From Cryptosporangium phraense (GTDB taxonomy: Bacteria; Actinomycetota; Actinomycetes; Mycobacteriales; Cryptosporangiaceae), in contig NZ_VIRS01000007.1 of NCBI RefSeq assembly GCF_006912135.1, positions 62,001 through 126,000 of the forward strand: 64,000 nt of DNA, read 5' to 3'. This document shows positions 1 through 8,600 of the stretch, piece after piece. The notes under the pieces are model-generated. The model ran no database searches. It saw only the letters and a program-made list of their open reading frames with translations, and was not told the DNA's origin. Positions within the stretch are counted from its first letter, which is position 1. Every line of letters begins with the position of its first letter. A program made the position numbers and the translations under genes.

Positions 1-299
1 GGACGCTGTACTTCACCGGCCGGACGATCCCGGCGTCGGCGCTGGTCCAGTTCGGATCGGTCGTCGAGACCGTGCCGCGCGACCGGCTCGACGAGGCCGC
101 GCTGGGCCTGGCCCGGGAGATCGCGGCCAAGGACCCGCGGGTGATCCGGGCCGCGAAGGAGGCGCTCAACGGCATCGACCCGGTCGACGTCAACCGCAGC
201 TACCGGTTCGAGCAGGGCTTCACGTTCGAGCTCAACCTGGCCGGGGTCGCCGACGAGCGCCGGGACGCGTTCGTCGGCGACGGGAAGGCTCCCCGATGA
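1..299 (+). CDS. echA20: EchA20-type enoyl-CoA hydratase/hydrolase, C-terminal part (5' end outside window)
   Basis: Only the last ~99 codons are present, read from base 3; the start lies upstream of the window. This is a crotonase-fold C-terminus. The end, with RAAKEAL and QGFTFELNLAG motifs followed by VADERRDAF, closely resembles mycobacterial EchA20 as I remember it. EchA20 hydrolyses HIEC-CoA, opening steroid ring D. The stop overlaps the ipdC start in ATGA, so the two are translationally coupled. The company of ipdC, fadA6, ipdAB and kstR2 supports the call. The crotonase oxyanion-hole region lies outside the window and cannot be checked, so another crotonase remains possible but is less likely. 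Confidence 0.78.
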   Translation, partial: TLYFTGRTIPASALVQFGSVVETVPRDRLDEAALGLAREIAAKDPRVIRAAKEALNGIDPVDVNRSYRFEQGFTFELNLAGVADERRDAFVGDGKAPR

Positions 300-1348
300 A
301 CCTGCGCACGCCGCTGACCGAGCTCACCGGCGTCGAGCACCCGATCGTGCAGACCGGGATGGGCTGGGTGGCCGGGCCCCGGCTGGTGGCGGCGACCGCC
401 CGGGCCGGCGCGCTGGGCATCCTGGCCTCGGCCACGATGACGCTCGACCAGCTCGAGAAGGCCATCGTCGAGGTGCGGGAGCGCACCGACCGCCCGTTCG
501 GCGTCAACCTGCGGGCCGACGCCGGCGACGCCGGGGCCCGCGTCGACCTGCTGATCCGGCACGGCGTGAAGGTCGCGTCGTTCGCGCTGGCTCCCCGGCC
601 CGAGCAGATCGCCCGGCTCAAGGAGCACGGCGTCGTCGTCATGCCGTCGATCGGCGCGGCCAGGCATGCCCGCAAGGTGGCCGGCTGGGGCGCGGACCTG
701 GTGATGGTGCAGGGCGGCGAGGGCGGCGGCCACACCGGCCCGGTCCCGACGACGCTGCTGCTCCCGTCGGTCCTCGACGCGGTCGACATCCCGGTCGTCG
801 CGGCCGGCGGCTTCTTCGACGGCCGCGGCCTGGCCGCCGCCCTCGCCTACGGCGCGGCCGGCATCGGCATGGGGACGCGCTTCCTGCTGACCCGCGACAG
901 CGCGGTGCCCGACGCCGTGAAGCAGGTGTACCTGGGGTCCGGCCTGGACGGCACGGTCGTCACGACGAAGGCCGACGGGATGCCCCACCGGCTGTTGCGC
1001 ACCCGGTACGTCGAGGGTCTGGAGCACGAGAACGCGCTGGTCCGGGCGCTCCGATCCGCGCGGCGGGCGGCCGCCTACCGACGGATGAGCGGCGCCACCT
1101 GGCGCGAGGTCCTCCGCGACGGCCGGGCGATGAAACGCGCCGGCGACCGCTCCTGGAGCCAGCTGCTGCTCGCCGCCAACACCCCGATGCTGCTGCGGGC
1201 GGGCCTGGTGGAGGGCGACCCGAACGCCGGGATGCTCGCCTCCGGCCAGGTCGTCGGCCTCCTCGACGACCTGCCCACCTGCGAGGAACTCGTCGCCCGG
1301 ATCGTCGCCGACGCGACCGCCCGGCTCAGAGCCGTTCGAGGATCGTGA
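296..1348 (+). CDS. ipdC: IpdC-like flavin-dependent oxidoreductase (nitronate monooxygenase family)
   Basis: 350 aa, full length for the family. It is an NMO/2-nitropropane dioxygenase-like TIM barrel. The FMN-binding signature GGEGGGHTG sits near residues 141-149, and the phosphate-binding strand AAGGFFDGRG with GIGMGTRF follows at about 168-195. In steroid degraders IpdC (Rv3553-like) is the NADH/flavin enzyme that sets up the ring double bond of HIC-CoA, giving HIEC-CoA, the substrate of EchA20. The ATG lies in the stop overlap with echA20. The 3' end overlaps the convergent fadA6 by 23 nt. A generic nitronate monooxygenase would look similar; the cluster decides the name. Confidence 0.8.
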   Translation: MNLRTPLTELTGVEHPIVQTGMGWVAGPRLVAATARAGALGILASATMTLDQLEKAIVEVRERTDRPFGVNLRADAGDAGARVDLLIRHGVKVASFALAPRPEQIARLKEHGVVVMPSIGAARHARKVAGWGADLVMVQGGEGGGHTGPVPTTLLLPSVLDAVDIPVVAAGGFFDGRGLAAALAYGAAGIGMGTRFLLTRDSAVPDAVKQVYLGSGLDGTVVTTKADGMPHRLLRTRYVEGLEHENALVRALRSARRAAAYRRMSGATWREVLRDGRAMKRAGDRSWSQLLLAANTPMLLRAGLVEGDPNAGMLASGQVVGLLDDLPTCEELVARIVADATARLRAVRGS

Positions 1349-2477
1349 CGTTGGCCTGGCCGCCGCCCTCGCACATCACCTGCAGGCCGTAGCGGCCACC
1401 CCGGCGCTCCAGTTCGTTCAGCAGCGTCGTCATCAGCCGCGTCCCGGTCGCGCCGATCGGGTGGCCCAGGGCGATCGCCCCGCCGTTCACGTTCACCCTG
1501 GCCAGGTCCGCGCCGACCTCGGCCGCCCAGGCCAGCACCACCGACGCGAACGCCTCGTTGACCTCGAACAGGTCGATGTCGTCGATCGACAGCCCCGTGC
1601 GCGCCAGCGCCCGGCGCGTCGCCGGGATCGGGCCGGTGAGCATCCACACCGGATCGTCGGCCAGCACCGACAGGTGGTGCACCCGGGCCCGCGGGGCCAG
1701 CCCGTGGACGCGGACCGCGTCCTCGGACGCGACCAGCAGCGCGCTGGCCGCGTCGCTGATCTGGGACGCCAGGGCCGCGGTCAGCCGCCCGTCCGGACGC
1801 AGCGGCTTCAGCCCGGCCATCGACGCCGGCGACGTGCCCCGGCGCGGCCCCTCGTCGACCGCGAAATCCCCGACCGGCTCGATCTCGGCCGCGAACCGCC
1901 CGGAGTCGATCGCGTCGAGGGCCTTGACGTGCGAGCCGAGCGCGAACGACTCCATCCGCTCGCGGGAGATCCCCCACTTCTCGGCGATCATCTCGGCCGC
2001 CCGGAACTGCGACACCTCCTGGTCGCCGTAGCGGGCCCGCCAGCCGGGCGACTCGGCGAACGGCGTCGTGAACCCGAACTGCGTCCCGACGGTCATCGCC
2101 GCCGAGATCGGGATCGCCGACATGTTCTGCACCCCGCCCGCGACGACCAGATCGGCGGTGCCCGACAGCACGGCCTGCGCGGCGAAGTGCACGGCCTGCT
2201 GCGACGACCCGCACTGCCGGTCGATCGTGACGCCGGGCACGTGGTCGGGCAGCCCGGCGACCAGCCAGGCCGTCCGGGCCACGTCCCCGGCCTGGCCGCC
2301 GATCGTGTCGCAGCAGCCCAGGATCACGTCGTCGACCGCACCGGGGTCGACGCCGGTCCGGCGCATCAGCGCGGCCAGCACGTGGCCGCCCAGGTCGGCC
2401 GGGTGGATCCCGGCCAGCGCCCCGCCCCGCTTCCCCACCGGGGTCCGGACCGCGTCCACGAGGTACGCCTCAGGCAT
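1326..2477 (-). CDS. fadA6: FadA6-like thiolase (acetyl-CoA acetyltransferase)
   Basis: 383 aa, the usual thiolase length. The nucleophilic Cys is at about residue 89 in DRQCGSS, the EVNEAFAS motif is present, the active His is near 339 in GHPIGATG, and the second Cys is near 369 in CEGGGQAN. The enzyme is therefore a complete, probably active, thiolase. In the HIP pathway FadA6 performs thiolysis of the ring-opened C/D-ring product near the end of the route. It is the third gene of a minus-strand unit fadE30-ipdF-fadA6, with 12 nt separating it from ipdF, and is presumably transcribed from the KstR2-controlled gap at 4418-4463. Confidence 0.83.
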   Translation of the reverse strand: MPEAYLVDAVRTPVGKRGGALAGIHPADLGGHVLAALMRRTGVDPGAVDDVILGCCDTIGGQAGDVARTAWLVAGLPDHVPGVTIDRQCGSSQQAVHFAAQAVLSGTADLVVAGGVQNMSAIPISAAMTVGTQFGFTTPFAESPGWRARYGDQEVSQFRAAEMIAEKWGISRERMESFALGSHVKALDAIDSGRFAAEIEPVGDFAVDEGPRRGTSPASMAGLKPLRPDGRLTAALASQISDAASALLVASEDAVRVHGLAPRARVHHLSVLADDPVWMLTGPIPATRRALARTGLSIDDIDLFEVNEAFASVVLAWAAEVGADLARVNVNGGAIALGHPIGATGTRLMTTLLNELERRGGRYGLQVMCEGGGQANVTILERL

Positions 2478-2489
2478 CGGAGTCTCCGA

Positions 2490-3254
2490 TCACGGGTGCT
2501 GGCTGCTGACCGACACGACCTCGCCGGTCAGGTAGGACGAGTACTCGCCGGCCAGGAACACGATCACGTTCGCGACCTCCTCCGGCTCGGCCGCCCGGCC
2601 GAACGCCTCGGCCGCGGTCAGCGAGGCCAGGACCTCCTCGCTGGTGACCTTGGCCAGGAACGGGTGCATGGCCAGGCTCGGCGCGACCGCGTTCACCCGG
2701 ATGCCGTGCGGGGCCAGGTCGAGCGCGCTGCACCGGGTCAGCGCCATCACGCCGGCCTTCGCCGCCGCGTAGTGCGCCTGCCCGGCCTGCGCCCGCCAGC
2801 CGACGACCGACGCGTTGTTGACGATGACCCCGGGCGCGCCGCGGGCCACGAACCGGCGCGCGGCCGCCCGGGTGCAGCGCATGGTCCCGGTCAGCGTGAT
2901 GTCGAGGACCTTCGACCAGGCGTCGTCGGTCATCTCCAGGATCGACGCGGTGCCGCCCAGCCCGGCGTTGTTCACCAGCACGTCGACGCCGCCGAACGCG
3001 TCGGCCGCGGCCAGCAGCGCCTCGACGTCGTCCTCGACCGTCACGTCACAGAGCACGGCGTCGACGCGGGAGGCCCCGAACTCGGCCCGCAACTCGTCCA
3101 GCGCCGAATCCAGGCGTCGCTCGTGAATGTCGCCGAGGACCACCGCGCGGGCGTCCTCCTCCAGGCAGCGGCGCACGACCGCCGCACCGATGCCCGCTCC
3201 GGCCGCCGCGGTCACCACCACGACCCGGCCCTCCAGCAGCGAGTGGCCCCTCAT
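2490..3254 (-). CDS. ipdF: IpdF-like short-chain dehydrogenase/reductase
   Basis: 254 aa classical SDR. The cofactor motif TAAAGAGIG is at about 15-23, NNAG at 95-98, and the catalytic Ser/Tyr/Lys are near S149, Y162 and K166 in YAAAK. Position between fadE30 and fadA6 in a KstR2-type cluster matches IpdF (Rv3559c-like), which oxidises the 5-hydroxyl of the HIC-CoA intermediate. The start ATG overlaps the fadE30 stop as ATGA; an upstream in-frame extension to 5261 would run antisense through fadE30 and is rejected. SDR sequences are too similar to prove the substrate, so the specific name rests on context. Confidence 0.75.
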   Translation of the reverse strand: MRGHSLLEGRVVVVTAAAGAGIGAAVVRRCLEEDARAVVLGDIHERRLDSALDELRAEFGASRVDAVLCDVTVEDDVEALLAAADAFGGVDVLVNNAGLGGTASILEMTDDAWSKVLDITLTGTMRCTRAAARRFVARGAPGVIVNNASVVGWRAQAGQAHYAAAKAGVMALTRCSALDLAPHGIRVNAVAPSLAMHPFLAKVTSEEVLASLTAAEAFGRAAEPEEVANVIVFLAGEYSSYLTGEVVSVSSQHP

Positions 3255-4417
3255 CCGCGCGGCTCCTTGGGTAGGCCGAGGACCCGCTCGGCGAGAATGT
3301 TCCGCTGCACCTCGTCGGACCCGCCGTAGATCGTGTCGGCCCGCGAGAACAGGTACAGGGTCTGGAACTCCTCCAGGCCGTACCCCGGCCCGACGGTCAG
3401 GCCGTCCGGGCCGCGGACGTCCATCGCCAGCTCCCCGAGCTCCCGGTGCCAGCGGGCCCAGAGCAGCTTCTGCACCGAGTCCGCGCCCGGCGACGGCTCG
3501 CCGCTCAGCGTCCGCAGTGCGTGGGTGCGGAGGACCTCGAGGCCGAGCCTCGCCGTCGCCAGGCGGTCCGCGATCAGCGGATCGTCGAACGTTCCGTTCG
3601 ACCGGGCCGCGGCCACGACGGCGGCGAGCTCCCGCGCGAACCCGACCTGCTGCCCGATCGTCGAGACCCCGCGTTCGAAGCCGAGGGTCGCCATCGCGAC
3701 CCGCCACCCGTCCCCGGGCGCTCCGACCACCAGGTCCGCGCGCGTGCGCGCGCCGTCGAAGAACACCTCGTTGAACTCCGACGTCCCGGTCAGCTGGCGG
3801 ATCGGCCGGATCTCGACGCCGTCCCGGCGCAACGGCACCAGCAGGTACGAGAGCCCGGCGTGCCGTCGCGAGCCCGGCTCGGTGCGGACCAGCGCGAACA
3901 TCCAGTCGGCGGCGTGCGCGAGCGAGGTCCAGATCTTCTGCCCGTCGATCACCCAGTCGTCGCCGTCGCGGCGGGCCTGGGTGCGGACGCCGGCCAGGTC
4001 GGAGCCGGCCCCCGGCTCGGAGTAGCCCTGGCACCAGAGCTCGTCGACGGCCTTGATCCGGGGCAGGAACCGGGCCTGCTGTTCCCGCGTGCCGAGCGCG
4101 ATCAGCGTCGGGCCGAGCAGCTGCTCGCCCAGGTGGTTGACGCCGGCCGGGGCGTTCGCGCGGGCGTACTCCTCGTGGAAGATCACCTGCTGGACCAGCG
4201 ACAACCCGCGGCCGCCGTACTCGGGCGGCCAGCCGAGGCAGGTCCAGCCGTGCGCGGCCAGGTGCCGGTTCCAGGCGATCCGCTCGTCGTAGGCCTCGTG
4301 CTCGCGGCCGGAGCCGCCGAGGCCGCGCAGCGCGCCGAACTCGCCGGCCAGATGGTCGGCGAGCCAGGTCCGGACCTCCTTGCGGAAGGAGGTCCCGTCC
4401 GCGAACGGCTCGGTCAC
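3251..4417 (-). CDS. fadE30: FadE30/IpdE1-like acyl-CoA dehydrogenase alpha subunit
   Basis: 388 aa acyl-CoA dehydrogenase with GTG start. The N-terminal helical domain carries WPPEYGG near 63-69, the middle domain has YSEPGAGSDLAG and DGQKIWTS flavin/substrate motifs, and the C-terminus has GGSDEVQRNILAERVLG. In mycobacteria FadE30 (renamed IpdE1) pairs with FadE33 (IpdE2) as an alpha2-beta2 enzyme that dehydrogenates 5OH-HIP-CoA, the first beta-oxidation step of the HIP side chain; the two genes sit in divergent operons, as here. First gene of the minus unit, starting 16 nt from a perfect KstR2 site. Confidence 0.82.
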   Translation of the reverse strand: MTEPFADGTSFRKEVRTWLADHLAGEFGALRGLGGSGREHEAYDERIAWNRHLAAHGWTCLGWPPEYGGRGLSLVQQVIFHEEYARANAPAGVNHLGEQLLGPTLIALGTREQQARFLPRIKAVDELWCQGYSEPGAGSDLAGVRTQARRDGDDWVIDGQKIWTSLAHAADWMFALVRTEPGSRRHAGLSYLLVPLRRDGVEIRPIRQLTGTSEFNEVFFDGARTRADLVVGAPGDGWRVAMATLGFERGVSTIGQQVGFARELAAVVAAARSNGTFDDPLIADRLATARLGLEVLRTHALRTLSGEPSPGADSVQKLLWARWHRELGELAMDVRGPDGLTVGPGYGLEEFQTLYLFSRADTIYGGSDEVQRNILAERVLGLPKEPRG

Positions 4418-4433
4418 ACCCGGACCCTATCCG

Positions 4434-4447
4434 ACCAAGCACTTGGT
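4434..4447. promoter_or_regulatory. KstR2 operator in the fadE30/hydratase divergent gap
   Basis: The 14-mer ACCAAGCACTTGGT matches the published KstR2 consensus AnCAAGnnCTTGnT at every defined base. It lies 16 nt from each of the two divergent start codons (4417 and 4464), so a bound repressor would cover both promoters. A kstR2 gene is present at 10285-10914. Confidence 0.85.
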
Positions 4448-4463
4448 TGGTAGGTTGGTGCCC

Positions 4464-5333
4464 ATGACGACGTTCGAGCCCGCGGTCGAGGACGGACAAC
4501 CGGTCGTTACGTACGAGGTTCGCGGACCGGTGGCGCTCGTGACCGTCAATCGTCCGAAATACACGAACGCGCAGAACTCGAAGGTGACCTACGCGCTGGA
4601 CGCGTTCTTCACCCGCGCCGTGGACGACGACGACGTCGCGGTGATCGTGCTGGCCGGGGCGGGGAAGCACTTCAGCGGCGGCCACGACATCGGGACCCCG
4701 GGCCGGGACGTCGACGAGTCGTTCGACCGGCGCGCGGTGATCTGGTGGGACCACGCCGACAAGCAGGGCGTGGATTCCCGGTACGCCCGCGAGTCCGAGG
4801 TGTACCTCGGGATGTGCCGGCGCTGGCGCGAGATCCCGAAACCGATGATCGCGATGGTGCAGGGGGCGTGCATCGCGGGCGGGCTGATGCTGGCCTGGTC
4901 GTGCGACTTCGTCGTCGCGTCCGAGGACGCGTTCTTCTCCGACCCGGTCGTCCGGATGGGGATCCCGGGCGTGGAGTACTTCGCGCACCCGTGGCAGATG
5001 AGCCCGCGGGCGGCCAAGGAGTTCCTGTTCACCGGCGACCGGTGGACCGCGCAGCGGGCCCGGGCGGCCGGGATGGTGAACCACGTCGTCCCCCGGGACG
5101 AGCTCGAATCGACGGTCTTCGCCCTGGCCGGGCGGATCGCGGCGATGCCCCGGCTGGGGCTGGCGCTGGCCAAGAAGGCGGTGAACCAGGCCGAGGACGC
5201 GCAGGGGCTGCGCGTCGGGATGGACTCGGTGTTCGGGCTGCACCACGCCGCCCACGCGCACAACGCCGAGGTCGGTACGGATTCCCTGGCCGGCCTGGAC
5301 GCGCGGTCGATGGCCCGCGGGAACCGGGCGTGA
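4464..5333 (+). CDS. enoyl-CoA hydratase/isomerase family protein in the HIP operon
   Basis: 289 aa crotonase-fold protein. The oxyanion-hole signatures are visible: HFSGGHDIG near 70-78 and the QGACIAGGLML segment near 133-143. The C-terminal half resembles larger actinobacterial EchA proteins of about 290 aa. The ATG at 4464 is chosen because the in-frame extension to 4380 would cross the operator and run into fadE30. It is the first gene of the plus-strand operon, directly behind the KstR2 site, and its stop overlaps the next gene's GTG. Its place in the operon suggests it hydrates the enoyl-CoA made by FadE30/FadE33, but this is inference; it could act later, after ring opening. Confidence 0.8.
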   Translation: MTTFEPAVEDGQPVVTYEVRGPVALVTVNRPKYTNAQNSKVTYALDAFFTRAVDDDDVAVIVLAGAGKHFSGGHDIGTPGRDVDESFDRRAVIWWDHADKQGVDSRYARESEVYLGMCRRWREIPKPMIAMVQGACIAGGLMLAWSCDFVVASEDAFFSDPVVRMGIPGVEYFAHPWQMSPRAAKEFLFTGDRWTAQRARAAGMVNHVVPRDELESTVFALAGRIAAMPRLGLALAKKAVNQAEDAQGLRVGMDSVFGLHHAAHAHNAEVGTDSLAGLDARSMARGNRA

Positions 5334-6559
5334 GCGTGGAGCCGCCGTTCTTCCTCGGTGACCCGGGCGCGGTCGGGACCCCGGGCTACTTCGGGCCGGA
5401 CGACGACGGACCGCCCGCCGACCGGGGCCTGGGGTTCACCCCGGCCGAGGACGCGTTCCGGGCCGAGGCCCGGGCCTGGCTGCGGGCGCACTCGCCCGGC
5501 CGGCTGCCCTCGATGGACACCGCCGAGGGCGCCCGCGCGCACCGGGCCTGGGAGGCCGAGCTCGCGGCCGCCCGCTGGTCGGTGGTGGCCTGGCCGGAGG
5601 CGTTCGGCGGCCGGGACGCGTCGCTGGTCGAGTGGGTGATCTTCGAGGAGGAGTACTTCCGGGCCGGCGCGCCGACCCGGATCGCGGCCAACGGCATCAC
5701 GCTGCTGGCCCCGATCGTGTTCGCGCACGGCACCCCCGAGCAGCGGGAACGGATCCTGCCGCCGATGGCCGACGGGACGGTCGTCTGGGCCCAGGCCTGG
5801 TCGGAGCCCGAGGCCGGCAGCGACCTGGCCGGCATCCGCAGCCGGGCGGCCCGGGCCGAGGGCGGCTGGGTGCTCGACGGGCAGAAGATCTGGAGTTCCC
5901 GGGCCCCGTTCGCCGACTACGCCTTCGGCCTGTTCCGCAGCGACCCGGACGCCGAGCGGCACCGCGGGCTGACCTACTTCCTGTTCCCGCTGGACGCCCC
6001 GGGCGTCACCGTGCGGCCGATCCCCCAGCTCGACGGCGATCCCGGCTTCGCCGAGATCTTCCTCGACGACGTGTTCGTGCCCGACGCGGACGTGCTCGGC
6101 GCGGTCGGGGACGGCTGGCGGACCGCGATGAGCACGGCCGGTAACGAGCGCGGGCTGTCGCTGCGGGCCCCGGGCCGGTTCCTGGCCGCCGCCGACCGGC
6201 TGCTCGACCTCTGGCGGGCGTGCGGATCGGAACCGCTGGACGGGGTCGCCGACGCCTGGATCGGCGCTCAGGCCTACCGCTACTACACCTGGGACACCGT
6301 CGACCGGCTCCGTTCCGGTGGCGAGGCCGGCGCGCACGGCAGCGTCAACAAGCTGTTCTGGTCGCAGCTCGACGTCGACCTGCACGAGACCGCGCTGACC
6401 CTGCTCGGCCCGGAGCAGGAGGTCCGCGGGGCCTGGACCGACGACTACCTGTTCGCGCTGGGCGGCCCGATCTACGCCGGGACGAACGAGATCCAGCGGA
6501 CGATCGTCGCCGAGCGGATCCTCGGACTGCCCCGGGGCGACGACCGGAGGCGCGGATGA
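5330..6559 (+). CDS. fadE31: FadE31-like acyl-CoA dehydrogenase (alpha type)
   Basis: 409 aa, GTG start overlapping the previous stop. Acyl-CoA dehydrogenase with WPEAFGG near 86-92, WSEPEAGSDLAGI, LDGQKIWSS and the C-terminal YAGTNEIQRTIVAERILG. An N-terminal stretch of about 30 residues rich in Pro, Gly and Asp precedes the first helix and is not typical of the family; a second in-frame GTG at 5336 would remove only two residues. Gene order fadE31-fadE32-fadE33 matches the mycobacterial KstR2 regulon, where FadE31 has been reported to pair with FadE32 or FadE33. Probable role is dehydrogenation after ring opening. Confidence 0.7.
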   Translation: MSVEPPFFLGDPGAVGTPGYFGPDDDGPPADRGLGFTPAEDAFRAEARAWLRAHSPGRLPSMDTAEGARAHRAWEAELAAARWSVVAWPEAFGGRDASLVEWVIFEEEYFRAGAPTRIAANGITLLAPIVFAHGTPEQRERILPPMADGTVVWAQAWSEPEAGSDLAGIRSRAARAEGGWVLDGQKIWSSRAPFADYAFGLFRSDPDAERHRGLTYFLFPLDAPGVTVRPIPQLDGDPGFAEIFLDDVFVPDADVLGAVGDGWRTAMSTAGNERGLSLRAPGRFLAAADRLLDLWRACGSEPLDGVADAWIGAQAYRYYTWDTVDRLRSGGEAGAHGSVNKLFWSQLDVDLHETALTLLGPEQEVRGAWTDDYLFALGGPIYAGTNEIQRTIVAERILGLPRGDDRRRG

Positions 6560-7506
6560 GGTTCGCGCTCTCGGCCGAGCAGCACGCGTTCGCGGCGGCG
6601 ATCGACGCGTCGCTGGCCGCCGCCGACGTGCCGGACGCGGCCCGCCGCTGGGCGGCCGGCGACCCGTCGGCCGGGTTCCGGATCTGGGCCGGGCTGGCCG
6701 ACCTGGGCGTGACCGGCCTGCGCGTGCCGGAGTCGCTCGGCGGCGCCGGCGGGTCGGCCCTGGACCTGGCCGTGGCGGCCGAGCGCCTGGGCTACGCGGG
6801 CGTGCCCGGCCCCTACCTCGACACGGTCGCGCTCGCGCCCGTGCTCCTCCGCGACCTGGATCCGGCGTTGCTCACCGAGATCGCCAAGGGCACCGCCCGG
6901 GTCGGCGTGGCCGCTCCCCCGGGGACGCCGTTCGCGCTGGACGCGGACACCGCGACCCACCTGTTCGTCCTGTCCGGACAGACCGTGCACCGGGCCCGCC
7001 CCGGCCGGGGAGTCGAGTCGGTCGACCCGGTGCGACGGCTCGCCGCGCTGACCCCGCTCGACGCCGTGGGCCGGGCCCCCGGCGACGCGCTGGACGACGT
7101 CACGCTGGCGACCGCGGCCTGGCTCACCGGCGCCGGGCAGCGGCTGCTCGACGAGACCGTCGCCTACGTGCGGGCCCGCCGCCAGTTCGGCCGGGTGATC
7201 GGCGAGTACCAGGCGGTGAAGCACGCGCTGGCCGACGTGAAGGTCGGCCTCGACTTCACCCGCCCGCTGGTGCACGGCGCGGCCCGGGAGCACGACGCCG
7301 GCGGCGGGGGCCGGGAGATCTCCGCGGCCAAGGTGCTGGCCGGGACCAGCGCGCTCCGGGCCGCGCGCACCGCGCTGCAGCTCCACGGCGCGATCGGCTA
7401 CACCCGCGAGCTCGACCTGAGCCGCTGGATCCTCGCGGTGCGGGCGCTGGTCGCCGCCTGGGGCACCCCGGCCCACCACCGCCGTCGCGTCCTCGGGGCC
7501 GTGTGA
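6556..7506 (+). CDS. fadE32: FadE32-like acyl-CoA dehydrogenase (beta type)
   Basis: 316 aa, shorter than ordinary ~380-aa acyl-CoA dehydrogenases, as expected of the degenerate beta subunits of steroid-type heterotetramers. It shows RVPESLGGAGG in the N-terminal domain, a shortened middle domain, RRQFGRVIGEYQAVKHALAD and LQLHGAIGYTRE in the C-terminal domain. The ATG at 6556 overlaps the fadE31 stop; the longer in-frame start upstream lies inside fadE31. Name is by order in the operon and size. Confidence 0.68.
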   Translation: MRFALSAEQHAFAAAIDASLAAADVPDAARRWAAGDPSAGFRIWAGLADLGVTGLRVPESLGGAGGSALDLAVAAERLGYAGVPGPYLDTVALAPVLLRDLDPALLTEIAKGTARVGVAAPPGTPFALDADTATHLFVLSGQTVHRARPGRGVESVDPVRRLAALTPLDAVGRAPGDALDDVTLATAAWLTGAGQRLLDETVAYVRARRQFGRVIGEYQAVKHALADVKVGLDFTRPLVHGAAREHDAGGGGREISAAKVLAGTSALRAARTALQLHGAIGYTRELDLSRWILAVRALVAAWGTPAHHRRRVLGAV

Positions 7507-8600
7507 TGCGGTTCGGGCCCAGCGACGACCAGCAGGCGCTCGCCGACGCGGTGAGCAGCCTCGTCGCCCGGCGCGCCGCGGTGACCGGCCTGCGGGACGC
7601 GATCGACGCCGGGTACGACCGCGAGCTCTGGCGGACGCTCGGCGCGCAGATCGGCGCGGCCGGGCTGGCGATCCCGGAGGAGTACGGCGGGGCCGGGTTC
7701 ACCGCGCTCGAGACGCACGTCGTGCTCGAGCGGCTCGGGGCCGGGCTCACGCCGTCGCCGCTGTTCGGCTCGGCGGTGCTCGGGGCCGGGGCGCTGCTGG
7801 AGTGCGCGGGCCCGGACGAGCGGGCCCGGCTGCTGCCCCCGATCGCCGCCGGCACCACGATCGCGGCGCTGGCCTGGGCCGACGCCCGCGGCCGGCACCG
7901 GACCGACGGGCCCGACGTGCACGCGACCCCGACGACGTCCGGCTGGTCGCTCTCCGGCACCGCGACGCTCGTCCTCGACGCGACCGACGCCGGGTTGCTG
8001 CTGGTGGTGGCGTCGGTGCCCGCCGGGCTCGGGCTGTTCGAGGTGGACCCGGCCGCCGTGACCGTCACCCCCACGCCCGCGCTCGATCCGACGCTGCGGT
8101 TCGCGTCGGTCACCCTCGACCGCGCGCCCGCCACCCTGCTCGGCGCGGACGCCGGGGCCGGGCTGGCGCGCCTGCACGACCGGGCCGCGACCGCGATCAC
8201 CGCGCTGCAGGTCGGCGCGTGCCGGGCGGCCCTGGACCGCACGGTCGCGCACCTGCGCACCCGCACCCAGTTCGACCGTCCGCTCGGCTCGTTCCAGGCC
8301 CTCAAGCACCGCGCGGCCGAGATGCTGGTCCGGGTCGAGACCGCCCGCTCGATGTCCTGGGCCGCGGCCTGGGCGGCCGCGTACGACCCGGCCGACCTGC
8401 CGTTCCGCGCGGCCCTGGCCAAGGCCTGGTGCTCGGACGCGTTCACGTACGTCACCGCCGAGATGGTCCAGCTGCACGGCGGCACCGCGATCACCTGGGA
8501 ACACGACGCCCACCTGTACTTCAAGCGCGCCCACGCCACCGCGCAGCTGTTCGGCACGGCGCGCGACCACCGCCGCCGGATACTCACGGAGACCGCATGA
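7506..8600 (+). CDS. fadE33: FadE33/IpdE2-like acyl-CoA dehydrogenase (beta type)
   Basis: 364 aa. Acyl-CoA dehydrogenase with IPEEYGGAGF near 57-66, TRTQFDRPLGSFQALKHRAAEM and the QLHGGTAITWEHD segment near the C-terminus. Start is ATG 7506, sharing one base with the fadE32 stop (TGATG); GTG 7503 immediately upstream is an alternative. The mycobacterial IpdE2 pairs with IpdE1 (FadE30) encoded in the divergent operon, exactly this layout. The stop overlaps ipdA in ATGA. Which of the two beta-type genes here is the true IpdE2 is inferred from order only. Confidence 0.68.
   Translation: MRFGPSDDQQALADAVSSLVARRAAVTGLRDAIDAGYDRELWRTLGAQIGAAGLAIPEEYGGAGFTALETHVVLERLGAGLTPSPLFGSAVLGAGALLECAGPDERARLLPPIAAGTTIAALAWADARGRHRTDGPDVHATPTTSGWSLSGTATLVLDATDAGLLLVVASVPAGLGLFEVDPAAVTVTPTPALDPTLRFASVTLDRAPATLLGADAGAGLARLHDRAATAITALQVGACRAALDRTVAHLRTRTQFDRPLGSFQALKHRAAEMLVRVETARSMSWAAAWAAAYDPADLPFRAALAKAWCSDAFTYVTAEMVQLHGGTAITWEHDAHLYFKRAHATAQLFGTARDHRRRILTETA

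Noticed and set aside
1461-3329. 622-aa plus-strand frame over fadA6 and ipdF
   Set aside because: Antisense shadow of two complete genes with intact catalytic motifs; low-complexity Arg/Gln/Pro composition.
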